DNA of 64,000 bases from a virus. The notes below the pieces were generated by a model. The model saw only the letters and a program-made list of their open reading frames with translations. It searched no databases and had not been told where the DNA came from. Position numbers and translations under genes: made by a program. The stretch lies in the IMG/VR virus record IMGVR_UViG_3300020165_000019, positions 1 through 64,000 of that record; one strand, given 5' to 3'. Each line of letters opens with the position of its first letter. The stretch's first letter is position 1. Of the stretch, positions 1 to 8,100 are shown piece after piece.

Positions 1-81
1 CGTGATGAGGGTAAATCATCCGGAGATGAGAAACTATTAGCGGCTTTGAAAGCTCTGGAAAAATTAGAGGACAAAAAATGA
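1..81 (+). CDS. C-terminal end of an unknown protein (partial)
   Basis: The window opens inside a reading frame that runs 26 codons to the TGA at 79-81. Its stop overlaps the ATG of the next gene as ATGA, the same coupling seen throughout this genome. The visible tail is rich in Lys, Glu and Leu and probably helical. Nothing identifies its function; the gene's start lies before the window. Confidence 0.6.
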   Translation, partial: RDEGKSSGDEKLLAALKALEKLEDKK

Positions 82-668
82 AAATCACCAAAGCCCAACT
101 CCGTGAAATGGTGAGGCAACAAATAGAAGAGCGTTGCCAAAAGGGCTACAAGACCGACGAAAAACGTAAGACCAAAAAGATGTACGGCAAGACGTATAGA
201 AACTGCGTCAAGGCAGAGTCTAACGTGAAAGAAGCCCAATGGGGCGGCTTTACAGGTGGGGCAGCCCCGCTAGACCCTGACCCTGTGGACAGCGGTCCAG
301 TTCCTTTGGGACAACTAAAACAATTGTTTGACATCCTAGTTGATATGGGAAAGCCCGTAGAAGATATTTTAGCGATGCCCGAGTTCGTTGAGGTTGGTGT
401 CACCAGCCCGGAGCAACTGGGCGAGGCTAATTTGAAAGAACGTGCCGCCATCCCTATGGAAGATATTGTGCGGGCAGAAGACATTATTAAACGCTACCTT
501 GAAGAAATGTTTGACGAGATAGGCAGAGAAGACCTGTCTCAAAATTTCTCAACAGAAATACTTGTTGAGCCAATTATACAAAAATATGTCAATAGTCGGC
601 GTGCTCAAAGAAACCCTCGTTTCAATAAGTTGACCGGTCGTATGAGCCGCAGGTCCGTAAAACCCTAA
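78..668 (+). CDS. Probable virion protein with capsid-targeting-like N-terminus
   Basis: 196 aa protein of unknown function. Residues 1-19 form a short basic amphipathic helix (MKITKAQLREMVRQQIEE), like the N-termini of five other proteins in this window; such segments resemble the T4 capsid-targeting sequence cut by gp21 after L/I-x-E. A KRKTKKMYGKTYRNCVK stretch follows at about 29-45, then a Gly/Pro-rich linker (55-75) and a mostly helical acidic body, with a basic end. The start overlaps the previous stop (ATGA). Virion location is inferred from the N-terminus only; no enzyme motif is visible. Confidence 0.65.
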   Translation: MKITKAQLREMVRQQIEERCQKGYKTDEKRKTKKMYGKTYRNCVKAESNVKEAQWGGFTGGAAPLDPDPVDSGPVPLGQLKQLFDILVDMGKPVEDILAMPEFVEVGVTSPEQLGEANLKERAAIPMEDIVRAEDIIKRYLEEMFDEIGREDLSQNFSTEILVEPIIQKYVNSRRAQRNPRFNKLTGRMSRRSVKP

Positions 669-685
669 ACACCCCAAACAACATC

Positions 686-694
686 TGGTACAAT
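686..694 (+). promoter_or_regulatory. Possible extended -10 promoter element
   Basis: TGG followed by TACAAT forms an extended -10 box 28 nt before the start of the Mre11-Rad50 fusion gene. No convincing -35 box is seen at the expected distance, so this is a weak call. Confidence 0.3.
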
Positions 695-722
695 AAGACA
701 CGCTTACAGAAGGAGTGCGCCT

Positions 723-3700
723 ATGGTGCGGATAGCACATTTCGGGGATACCCACATCAAAAATCTGAAATACCATTACGAGTATCGTAAAGCATTTGAG
801 GAAATTTACCAGACTCTGCGAGAGCAGGATGTAGACTACATCGTCCATACTGGCGACTTGGCTCACACAAAGACACAACTCTCACCCGAGTACTTTGAAC
901 TGGCCACAGACTTCCTAAAGAACTTGGCAGACATCGCCGAGACCCATATCATTCTTGGCAACCATGACGGCAACCTGCGGAACAGCAGTCGCCAAGATGC
1001 CATCACTCCAATTGTTGATGCCCTTGACCATGCAAGCCTGATGCTTCACAAGTATTCGGGCGAAGTTCAATTAGAGGATGACCTGACTATTAACGTTTTA
1101 TCAATCTTTGACGAGACCAATTGGCAAGACCCAACTGATCCAGAGGCTATCAACATTGCCCTTTACCACGGAGCAATTAATAATAGTAAAACCGACATGG
1201 GTTGGATTATGGATCATGGCGACCACGACATCAAAGTATTTGATAAGTTTGATTACGCTATGTTGGGTGACATCCACAAGACCAATCAGATGCTCAACGA
1301 AAGTGGCACCATCCGCTATTGTGGCTCTACTATCCAGCAAAATCACGGCGAGACAAACGACAAGGGCTTTTTGATTTGGGATATTAAAAGCAAGACTGAG
1401 TTTGATGTCAAGCATCATCTTGTAAAGAATATTAAACCTTTTACGACAATTGAGTTGACTTCCAAAGGGAACATGCCTAGAGACCTAGACATCCCAGAAG
1501 GAGCACGACTTCGTGTGGTAACTCACTACAAAGTTTCACTAGACAAGATCCGTCGGGTTATGGATATTGCTAAGAGCAAGTACAAACCTGAGAGCCTATC
1601 TTTTGTCAACAAGGCTGGACTTAAGCGTTCCAGCGTGGATGTTGATGGATTGGGCAGCACAGAGAACTTGCGGGACCAACAAGTCCAAGAGCGACTTATC
1701 CGGGAATACTTAAAAGAATATGAACCCGACGACAAGACCCTAGAAAGAGTTTTCCAACTCAACTCACGCTACGATGCTCGGGTCAACGGCGAGGATGCCT
1801 CTCTGCGAAACGTGGAATGGTCCCTTAAAAGTATGCAATGGGACAACCTCTTCAACTACGGAGAAAACAACACCATCAACTTTGAGAAGCTGAACGGCGT
1901 TGTGGGTGTCTTTGGCAAGAACTATTCAGGCAAGAGTTCTGTAATTGATAGTGCGTTATATACGATTTACAACTCTATTAGCAAGAACAATCGCAAGAAC
2001 CTGAACATCATCAACCAGAATAAGCAGGCTGGCTGCGGTCGTGTTGAAATTGATATTGACGGCAAGGCCTACATCATTGAGAGAAAGTCGGAGAAGTATA
2101 AAAAGAAACTTCATGGCGAAGAAACCGACGAAGCAAAAACCGATGTAGAGTTTTCAATGATTGACCCAGCAACAGGTGAAGAGACGAGTCTTAACTCGCT
2201 TGACCGCAACGGCACCGACAAAGAGATCCGTAAAATCTTCGGAACCATTGATGACTTCTTACTTACGAGCATGTCCAGCCAGATGGGTGCGATGACTTTC
2301 ATCAACGAGGGTTCAACCAAGCGCAAGGAAATCTTAGCCAAGTTCTTGGACCTTGACCAGTTTGAGAAGAAGTTCCGAGCCTCCAAGAATGATAGCATTG
2401 AGACCCGTGCTCTTCTCAAAAAACTGGAAGATAATACTTTTGATGAAGATATTACGCAACTCGTCGGACAAATGTCCGATAATGAAAAGGACCGAGAAAC
2501 GCAAGAAAGGAAATGTAAGAAACTAACTAACCAGTTAGAAACCATTTCCGAGCGAGTAAAAGAGATTGATGGACTTTTCGCATCTGCCCCTGTTGAGCTT
2601 ATTAATATTAGAAAAGAGACAGCAAGACTTGCGGCAGCAGAGCAAAAATCCTCAGACCTCCATCTCAAATCAGCCCAGACCAAAAAGCAAAAGAAAGATG
2701 TTCTGGCGCAAGCTGAAGTCTTAAAGAAACTTTTAGATGCTACTGATGTTGATTCACTCCGAACCCAAATTTCTCGTTGTGACGAATTACAAAAAGACCT
2801 CACAACTATTGAGAACCAGATTAAGCTGGAAGAAAACAATAGAAGCACTTACGAGAAGAAGCTCAGTGCTCTTGATGAAGTACCTTGCGGTCCTGACTGT
2901 GGTCTCCGCAAATATATCAAAGATGCTTATGAAGCTAAAGAACTTCTCCAAGAGGTAAAGAAGACTCTCACTCTTTTGAAGCGCCGTCATGACAAACTCA
3001 CCGACAAGTTGGAAGAGATGGATGTGGAAACGCTGGAGAAAGAAAAGAAACTTTATAAAGATAGGGACAAGGAATATGCTGACCTGTCTACAGAGGGCAC
3101 TAACCTTGATTTGCTTTTGGCGCAAACCACAAACAAACTTCACCTCCTTACAAATGAGGTGGCAAGCATCAAAACCAAGATTGAAGTTTACGAACTCAAC
3201 AAGGAAGCAATCGAGAACCGAGAAGGTCTCATCAAGGAGCAGGACGACCTAAAAGAAAATGCCATCAAGATGGAGAGTAATATCGCCATTTGCGATTCTA
3301 AAGTACTTGCTCTTGTCAAACAACATGGCGGTATTGAAACCCAGATTGCAAACATCAAAGAGAAGCAGCAAGAACTGGAAGACCTGCGGACGGAGTATGC
3401 TGCCTATGATTTGTTTATGCGGTGTACTCACCCCAACGGTATCAGTTATGATGTGGTGAAGCGGATGCTTCCTCTCATCAACGAAGAGGTTAGCACGGTG
3501 CTGGCCAACGTCACCGACTTTGATATTTTCTTTGAGGCAGAAAAGAATAAGTTAGACATCTTCATCAAGCATCCAAAGTACGAAGCACGACCTTTAGAGA
3601 TGGCTTCTGGCGCAGAGAAGACGCTGGCAGCAATTGCCATTCGCATTGCCCTGACCAATGTGTCAACACTACCAAAATCAGACATTATGATTATGGATGA

Positions 3701-3875
3701 GCCGGGCACAGCGTTGGACGCCGAAAACCTTGAAGGCTTTATGCGAGTGATGGAAATGATTAAGGGCTACTACAAGACTGTGCTTTTGATTACTCACTTG
3801 GATAGTCTCAAAGATATTGCCGATATGACTATTGACATTGAACGTCAAGATGGGTATGCTTATGTCTCCCAGTAA
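723..3875 (+). CDS. Fused Mre11-Rad50 (SbcD-SbcC, gp47-gp46) recombination nuclease
   Basis: 1050 aa. The first ~300 residues are an Mre11/SbcD metallophosphoesterase: GDTH (8-11), GDLAH (44-48), GNHD (79-82), YHG (148-150) and GDIH (182-185) are the metal-binding motifs. The rest is a Rad50/SbcC ATPase: Walker A GKNYSGKSS (398-406), long coiled-coil arms, a zinc hook CGPDC (722-726), signature SGAEKT (about 962-967) and Walker B with D992-E993. In T4, gp47 and gp46 are separate proteins that together resect DNA ends for recombination-dependent replication and degrade host DNA; here both are in one chain. The reading frame is open throughout, so the fusion is not due to a stop-codon error inside the window. 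An AGAAGGAG ribosome site precedes the ATG. Confidence 0.93.
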   Translation: MVRIAHFGDTHIKNLKYHYEYRKAFEEIYQTLREQDVDYIVHTGDLAHTKTQLSPEYFELATDFLKNLADIAETHIILGNHDGNLRNSSRQDAITPIVDALDHASLMLHKYSGEVQLEDDLTINVLSIFDETNWQDPTDPEAINIALYHGAINNSKTDMGWIMDHGDHDIKVFDKFDYAMLGDIHKTNQMLNESGTIRYCGSTIQQNHGETNDKGFLIWDIKSKTEFDVKHHLVKNIKPFTTIELTSKGNMPRDLDIPEGARLRVVTHYKVSLDKIRRVMDIAKSKYKPESLSFVNKAGLKRSSVDVDGLGSTENLRDQQVQERLIREYLKEYEPDDKTLERVFQLNSRYDARVNGEDASLRNVEWSLKSMQWDNLFNYGENNTINFEKLNGVVGVFGKNYSGKSSVIDSALYTIYNSISKNNRKNLNIINQNKQAGCGRVEIDIDGKAYIIERKSEKYKKKLHGEETDEAKTDVEFSMIDPATGEETSLNSLDRNGTDKEIRKIFGTIDDFLLTSMSSQMGAMTFINEGSTKRKEILAKFLDLDQFEKKFRASKNDSIETRALLKKLEDNTFDEDITQLVGQMSDNEKDRETQERKCKKLTNQLETISERVKEIDGLFASAPVELINIRKETARLAAAEQKSSDLHLKSAQTKKQKKDVLAQAEVLKKLLDATDVDSLRTQISRCDELQKDLTTIENQIKLEENNRSTYEKKLSALDEVPCGPDCGLRKYIKDAYEAKELLQEVKKTLTLLKRRHDKLTDKLEEMDVETLEKEKKLYKDRDKEYADLSTEGTNLDLLLAQTTNKLHLLTNEVASIKTKIEVYELNKEAIENREGLIKEQDDLKENAIKMESNIAICDSKVLALVKQHGGIETQIANIKEKQQELEDLRTEYAAYDLFMRCTHPNGISYDVVKRMLPLINEEVSTVLANVTDFDIFFEAEKNKLDIFIKHPKYEARPLEMASGAEKTLAAIAIRIALTNVSTLPKSDIMIMDEPGTALDAENLEGFMRVMEMIKGYYKTVLLITHLDSLKDIADMTIDIERQDGYAYVSQ

Positions 3876-4179
3876 AATTTGGGAGTGGATGAATAACAAT
3901 ATGTTCAAGACAGTTTTTGTCTTAACATTCATTTCGGACTTCTGGGCCAACTGGTATTCATATGCTATTGTTCACGACTGGATTATATTACAAGCCTTTC
4001 TCGGAGCAGTGTTGCCATTTATTAATCTCCCAGGGGTTTTGTTTTTCATTGACCAGAAGGACTTGGGTGTGCGGTTGAAACTTTGTGGTATCGCTTCGCT
4101 TGGAATGGTGTTTGGTTCAACTATGATGTTATTGATGATACGGTCAGGGTGGGGAGTCGGTGTAGATGCAATTCCATAA
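3862..4179 (+). CDS. Small membrane protein, about three TM helices
   Basis: About 105 aa from the ATG at 3862; in-frame ATGs at 3850 and 3856 are alternatives. It overlaps the end of the Mre11-Rad50 gene by 14 nt. Hydrophobic segments lie at roughly residues 17-37, 42-65 and 78-97, with short charged loops between. No family is recognised. The gene also overlaps the next one by 14 nt, so it is likely translated with its neighbours. Confidence 0.6.
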   Translation: MSPSKIWEWMNNNMFKTVFVLTFISDFWANWYSYAIVHDWIILQAFLGAVLPFINLPGVLFFIDQKDLGVRLKLCGIASLGMVFGSTMMLLMIRSGWGVGVDAIP

Positions 4180-4459
4180 AACCTTCTGGGAAGACGAGCA
4201 AGGAAACTTGACAACGATACAAGAAGTCCTAGAAGAATTACAGGACGAACCAATCGTTTTGTTGAAGGTTGCGTCCCTAACTCATCTTCGCAGGAGCACT
4301 ATTGAACCCGACAGAAAAGAGAAAGCAGATTTATCCTTTCCAATAATTGTGAGGGAAAAAGATAATAAGTTTGAGTGTATCCTTGATGGGAACCACAGAT
4401 TACAAAAAGCGATAGACAAAGGCGAGACACATATCTCGGCTAAAATATTGAAGGTATAA
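4166..4459 (+). CDS. ParB/sulfiredoxin-fold domain protein
   Basis: 97 aa. The second half carries FPIIV ... ILDGNHRLQKAIDKG, matching the core of the ParB/Srx nuclease-like fold, in which a hydrophobic strand is followed by D-G-N/xHR and a helix. ParB-like single-domain proteins are common in phages and act in varied ways (CTP-dependent DNA binding, nuclease, methylation-linked roles). There is no HTH DNA-binding domain, so a partitioning role is not implied. It overlaps the membrane protein gene upstream by 14 nt. Confidence 0.6.
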   Translation: MQFHKTFWEDEQGNLTTIQEVLEELQDEPIVLLKVASLTHLRRSTIEPDRKEKADLSFPIIVREKDNKFECILDGNHRLQKAIDKGETHISAKILKV

Positions 4460-4462
4460 AAA

Positions 4463-4987
4463 TTGAGGGAACAATTAATAAAACAGATGGCTGATTATGT
4501 CATCAATGTCCTAGAAGAAAAACGACCCGAGTTCTCAGGTTTTTCTGTTTGTCCTTTTGTTAAATCTGATAGGGTTGCTGACGAGTTACATTTAGACATT
4601 TTTGATAACACAAGAGATACTTTATTAGACGTTTTCAAAAGATTCAAACAGTCTGGGAAAAGGAGTGCCTTGGTGGCACAAATAAATGAAAACATAGAGA
4701 GCCACGAAACAGATAAATATCAAGATTTTATTAATTGTGTTTTGCAAGAGTCCGGCAACTCCAATATAGCGGCCTTGTGTTTTAATCCTAATGATGAGCT
4801 TGAGATAGAATCCTACAATCCCAGATCTAGAGCGCCTTGTTTTTTGATCAATATGGCATATACAAAACATCTTTCGGCGGCGCATAATTCTTTACTAAGA
4901 ACAAACTATTATGATAAGATGCCAAAGAAGTACACTGACTATTTGAGAATAACGAAAAAACTTAACAAAAGTGAAAATACTAATTAG
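4463..4987 (+). CDS. Unknown protein with VCPF motif
   Basis: 174 aa from a TTG start that has GAAGG eight to ten nt upstream; the next ATG (4487) lacks a well-placed ribosome site. Visible features are an N-terminal helix, a VCPFVK segment around residues 29-34 and an acidic DELHLDIFD stretch. The CPF context recalls DUF1415-like proteins but the match is weak. It overlaps the DUF523-like gene by 17 nt, so the two may be co-expressed. Confidence 0.55.
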   Translation: MREQLIKQMADYVINVLEEKRPEFSGFSVCPFVKSDRVADELHLDIFDNTRDTLLDVFKRFKQSGKRSALVAQINENIESHETDKYQDFINCVLQESGNSNIAALCFNPNDELEIESYNPRSRAPCFLINMAYTKHLSAAHNSLLRTNYYDKMPKKYTDYLRITKKLNKSENTN

Positions 4988-5423
4988 TGCTTGTGTTTAT
5001 GGTCAAGATGTAAGATGGAATGCGACTAATCGTCGTGACCAAGAAATTCAACACTGGGCTGAGTCCAACGGGTTTGAACTCGTGCCTGTGTGCCCAGAGA
5101 ACGAATTATTTGGTACACCCAGGAAAGCAATTAGGTTGCGAGCCATCGATGGGGAGATAAAAGGTTTTGCAGGAAAAGATGAGGTATACGGAAAACTAAA
5201 AGATAAATGCAAAGAAATTTCTAATAGACACAATGATATCGTTGGTTTTATTGGCATAGCAAACTCTCCATCTTGTGGATTATCTGCTGGCGTTAAGGAT
5301 CTTGGCTCGACAATCAAAGCACCTATGCATCAAGCTCTTGATTGTCCAACTACAGAGATAAGTTCCATGCGGAGCGAAAAAAACAGAGACTTATTTTTAA
5401 AGAGAATAATGAAAAACCTATGA
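4971..5423 (+). CDS. DUF523/TudS-like iron-sulfur protein
   Basis: 150 aa from a GTG start. The order of motifs fits DUF523: SAC(V)YG near residue 8, VCPE near 41 with GTPR after it, and SPSCG near 100. In the characterised member TudS (thiouracil desulfurase) three cysteines at corresponding places hold a [4Fe-4S] cluster that removes sulfur from 2-thiouracil. All three Cys are present here. Whether the phage protein acts on thio-bases, tRNA thiolation products or something else is unknown. Start and stop both overlap neighbouring genes. Confidence 0.65.
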   Translation: MKILISACVYGQDVRWNATNRRDQEIQHWAESNGFELVPVCPENELFGTPRKAIRLRAIDGEIKGFAGKDEVYGKLKDKCKEISNRHNDIVGFIGIANSPSCGLSAGVKDLGSTIKAPMHQALDCPTTEISSMRSEKNRDLFLKRIMKNL

Positions 5424-5623
5424 AGCCTGGAGATCTTGTTAGGTTTAGGGAGTGTTTGTTTCATGGTACTCCCAAAGTGTACACTCCATGGAAAATTGGT
5501 TTACTATTGGAATATTTTTCGTGGACTAAAATAGCCACAATAATGCACGATGGAAAAGATTATCGCATTAGAGCATCAGACGTTCAATTACATAAGCCGT
5601 CGAAAAGGTTTAAAGATCACTAA
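5420..5623 (+). CDS. Small SH3/KOW-like protein (MKPGDLVRF type)
   Basis: 67 aa from the ATG at 5420, which overlaps the previous stop (ATGA). The open frame continues upstream to 5342, but the start MKPGDLVRF matches the N-termini of the mini-gene array at 54.6-58.7 kb and is therefore preferred. The pattern is that of a small beta-barrel: G-D-L-V, then G(L)LLEY, then a strand ATIMHDG. It is a lone member of the family 49 kb from the main array. Function unknown. Confidence 0.6.
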   Translation: MKPGDLVRFRECLFHGTPKVYTPWKIGLLLEYFSWTKIATIMHDGKDYRIRASDVQLHKPSKRFKDH

Positions 5624-5651
5624 TTAAAACTAAAGAGGAGGTGCTACAATA

Positions 5652-5834
5652 ATGCACGAAAAAATAGACTCATGGCTCGGTAAATGGGCTTCACGAAAAC
5701 TAATAGTGTGGGGGACTTCGACCGCTTTCTTGGCGGCTGGATCATTGACAAGCAGCGACTGGGTTGCTGTATCTCTTGCCTATATTGGACTACAGGGTGC
5801 AGCCGACATCGCTGCCAAGTGGAAACACGGCTGA
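5652..5834 (+). CDS. Small membrane protein, holin candidate
   Basis: 60 aa, preceded by a strong AGAGGAGG site. A short amphipathic N-terminus (HEKIDSWLGKWASRK) is followed by a hydrophobic run from about residue 17 to 55, enough for one or two TM helices, and a basic end (KWKHG). Size, shape and the coupled spanin-like gene downstream (TGATG overlap) suggest a holin that would time lysis. No endolysin is recognised beside it, so the call rests on topology and context. Confidence 0.55.
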   Translation: MHEKIDSWLGKWASRKLIVWGTSTAFLAAGSLTSSDWVAVSLAYIGLQGAADIAAKWKHG

Positions 5835-6148
5835 TGAAATGGTTGTGGTACAAGCTAAAGTTAGGCTGGTGGAAATTTGTGTTGGGGTTTGTCGTTTTGG
5901 CAAGCCTGCTTATTTATTTTTACCGCCTATTAAAACCATCTGATGACAAGATTGAATACTTAGAGGCCATAAAAGCGGAGGCTACAGTAGCCTTAAAAGA
6001 AAATGAGTTGCGTGGTAGACTAGAAAAAGATAAGATTGGAGCGATCAAAGGAGTCTTTGAAAGCCGTCTTGAAGATACAAAGAAAATAGATGACAGAGAA
6101 GAACGATTGAAAGCATTAATCAGACTTCACAAGGAATTGGACATTTAA
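5834..6148 (+). CDS. N-terminal TM plus coiled-coil protein, i-spanin candidate
   Basis: 104 aa from the ATG at 5834, which overlaps the stop of the holin candidate (ATGA). An earlier in-frame ATG at 5684 would bury most of the 5652 gene and lacks a ribosome site. One TM helix (about 15-32) follows a basic-aromatic N-terminus, and the rest is a charged coiled coil (Glu/Lys/Arg rich). That is the architecture of Rz-type inner-membrane spanins, which help breach the outer membrane at lysis. No overlapping lipoprotein partner is seen. Confidence 0.5.
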   Translation: MKWLWYKLKLGWWKFVLGFVVLASLLIYFYRLLKPSDDKIEYLEAIKAEATVALKENELRGRLEKDKIGAIKGVFESRLEDTKKIDDREERLKALIRLHKELDI

Positions 6149-6159
6149 GGAGATAAAAA

Positions 6160-7293
6160 ATGGTAGACATTCCTACACTAGATATTGAGGATTATGATCC
6201 CGAACTAAACGAAGAAGAAGAGGCTGTTGAAGATAAATCTGGCGGCGCTCTAACTTATGCTATTGTTGGCGCTGGTCAAGGCGGCGGACGTATGGCTAAG
6301 GCTTTTTATGATATGGGTTATACTAAAACTATTGCAGTCAATACTGCTCGTTCAGACTTGAATGGTCTTGATCTTCCAGATGAGCAAAAGTTTCTTGTTG
6401 ACGAACATGGCGAACAGGGTGCCGGCAAAGACCAGGCAAAAGCCCAAGCAGCCATCGAGCGTAAAGAGCAAGAGGTCTTTAACAAATTCCGTGAGGTGTT
6501 TGGCACCAACGTAGATCGTATTTTGATCTGTCTTGGGGTTTCGGGCGGATCAGGCGGCGGCACTGTGAACACTCTTATTAAGGTTGCTAAGAAGTATTTT
6601 ACTTACATTGGCATTGAAGATGTGGACGAACGTGTTGGCGTGGTTGCATCGCTTCCAACTGCTGGCGAGTCAGCCTCCCCGAGGGTAGCTAAGAACGCTC
6701 ACGCTCGCATGACTCAACTTTGCGGGCTAGCAGAAAAAGGACAGATTGCACCACTGATTATGGTGGACAATGAAAAGATTAAAAAGCTTTACCCTAAGCT
6801 CACAGTTAAGAAGTTCTGGACAACCATCAATAATACGGTCGCTGGCTTGTTTCATGTCTTTAACGTACTTGCAAACAAGGATTCAGAGTATACAACTTTT
6901 GATGCTACAGACTATGATAGTATTATGCGCCAGTCTGGTTGTATGATTATGGGCGTTACCAGTGTAAAAGACATTGAGAATGAGACTGCCGTCTCAAATG
7001 CCCTTAAAAAGAACTTAGAGAAAACTCTTCTCGCTGAAGGTTTTGACTTGACAACTGCTACAGGTGCTGCTTGTATTGTTGTTGGTAGCGAAGAAATCTT
7101 TGAAGAGACTGCTGGACTGATGGACAACATTGAGTTTGGCTTTGATACCTTGGCTGCCTTGACAGGTGGTGCAATGGTTCACCGTGGGATTTATGAGGAT
7201 CCTAATAAAAGCAAACTGGTCACATATACTTTAGTCAGTGGTCTTAAGAGACCTGCTAAGCGAATTGAAGGCCTCAAAAAGTTTTTGAAATAA
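6160..7293 (+). CDS. Tubulin/FtsZ-like GTPase
   Basis: 377 aa. After an acidic 30-residue N-terminus comes VGAGQGGGRMA (36-46), the FtsZ-type first glycine loop, then FLVDEHGEQGAG (78-89). SGGSGGG (128-134) occupies the place of the tubulin signature GGGTGTG. The stretch DATD (248-251) followed by YDSIMRQSG and MGV aligns with the FtsZ T7 catalytic loop (DFAD ... VMSEMG ... MG), keeping both aspartates but replacing the leading Asn by Thr. Tubulin-family proteins polymerise with GTP; phage members such as PhuZ position phage DNA or nuclei. An AAGGAG site precedes the ATG. The role here is not known. Confidence 0.8.
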   Translation: MVDIPTLDIEDYDPELNEEEEAVEDKSGGALTYAIVGAGQGGGRMAKAFYDMGYTKTIAVNTARSDLNGLDLPDEQKFLVDEHGEQGAGKDQAKAQAAIERKEQEVFNKFREVFGTNVDRILICLGVSGGSGGGTVNTLIKVAKKYFTYIGIEDVDERVGVVASLPTAGESASPRVAKNAHARMTQLCGLAEKGQIAPLIMVDNEKIKKLYPKLTVKKFWTTINNTVAGLFHVFNVLANKDSEYTTFDATDYDSIMRQSGCMIMGVTSVKDIENETAVSNALKKNLEKTLLAEGFDLTTATGAACIVVGSEEIFEETAGLMDNIEFGFDTLAALTGGAMVHRGIYEDPNKSKLVTYTLVSGLKRPAKRIEGLKKFLK

Positions 7294-7294
7294 T

Positions 7295-7675
7295 ATGAAA
7301 AAAATAGTTGCACTCATACTACTTTCTTCTCTCAACGCTGCTGCGGCAGAGGTTACGAAGTTCGAACCCCGCCCAGCAGTTGTTGAGCAAGAAGGAAGCA
7401 CTTATGTTGGAATACTCCTTAGTGAAGAGGACTTCCGTAAAATGCTGGAAAAGAAAATTGAGACCATCGCCAAACTTTCAGAATGTTCGGTGGACCAAAA
7501 GGTTTGCAGCCAGATGCAAGTGACGTACATTCGTTCCATTACCAAGCTAGAAGAACAACTAAAGAAAAATAATTCTTGGTTCGACAGGAACAGAGGAACG
7601 CTTGGCATCGTCACAGGTTTAGTTATTGGGACTGGGCTATCTGTAGGTATAGTTCATGCTGTTTATCAGAAATGA
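7295..7675 (+). CDS. Exported protein with signal peptide, coiled coil and C-terminal TM
   Basis: 126 aa, one base after the tubulin-like gene. Residues 1-18 are a signal peptide (MKK, hydrophobic core, A-A-A-A cut site before EV). A helical middle has two Cys (CSVDQKVC), and a hydrophobic Gly-rich TM segment lies near 104-122 with a short basic tail. Signal plus coiled coil plus C-terminal TM recalls unimolecular spanins, but there is no lipobox Cys. It may act with the membrane proteins at 5652 and 5834. Confidence 0.6.
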   Translation: MKKIVALILLSSLNAAAAEVTKFEPRPAVVEQEGSTYVGILLSEEDFRKMLEKKIETIAKLSECSVDQKVCSQMQVTYIRSITKLEEQLKKNNSWFDRNRGTLGIVTGLVIGTGLSVGIVHAVYQK

Positions 7676-8100
7676 AAAAAGATTATAATTACATCGCTGC
7701 TCTTGAGAAAGCTATCGCCGAAAAATATGGAAAAGATGCTGTCCAGGATTTTCGTTCCATGTGGACCCCAGAGAAAGAAAAAGATTACCTATCCGACCTA
7801 AAAGAAAAATACGACAAAGAAAAAACAAGCAAAAATGAAGTATTTGAAGTTAGGGGCGTTGAAATTCGTATTAACTCAATTGCGACAAAGAAAGAAAGAA
7901 CTTGCCCTGTATGTAAAACATATTCATTTTCTGGCAAGGACGACCTATATATGAATAGGTTTGATTGTTGTTACGAATGTTATGTAGATTTTGTAGCTCA
8001 TGAAGAACAACGTTGGGCTGACGGCTGGAGACCAGACTCAGAACGTTTAGCTTACGCTTTTAGGAGAAGAAAAAATGGCAACAGTGCTAGAGATAGTTAG
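7672..8100 (+). CDS. Conserved zinc-binding protein near the terminase
   Basis: 142 aa from the ATG at 7672 (ATGA overlap with the previous stop); the open frame extends further upstream but without a good start. A charged N-terminal helix region is followed by TCPVCKTYS and, about 20 residues on, DCCYECY, together a four-cysteine zinc site, and then an EEQRWADGWRPD segment. It sits just upstream of the packaging genes. Function unknown; DNA or protein binding is possible. Confidence 0.65.
   Translation: MKKDYNYIAALEKAIAEKYGKDAVQDFRSMWTPEKEKDYLSDLKEKYDKEKTSKNEVFEVRGVEIRINSIATKKERTCPVCKTYSFSGKDDLYMNRFDCCYECYVDFVAHEEQRWADGWRPDSERLAYAFRRRKNGNSARDS

Noticed and set aside
2111-2848. Long minus-strand open frame (245 aa) within the Rad50 gene
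   Set aside because: Antiparallel to a clear coiled-coil coding frame, composition is Ser/Leu-rich shadow sequence, and no ribosome site or motif.
5684-5833. Extended N-terminus for the spanin-like gene from ATG 5684
   Set aside because: It lies fully inside the holin candidate in another frame and has no ribosome site; ATG 5834 is coupled to the previous stop.
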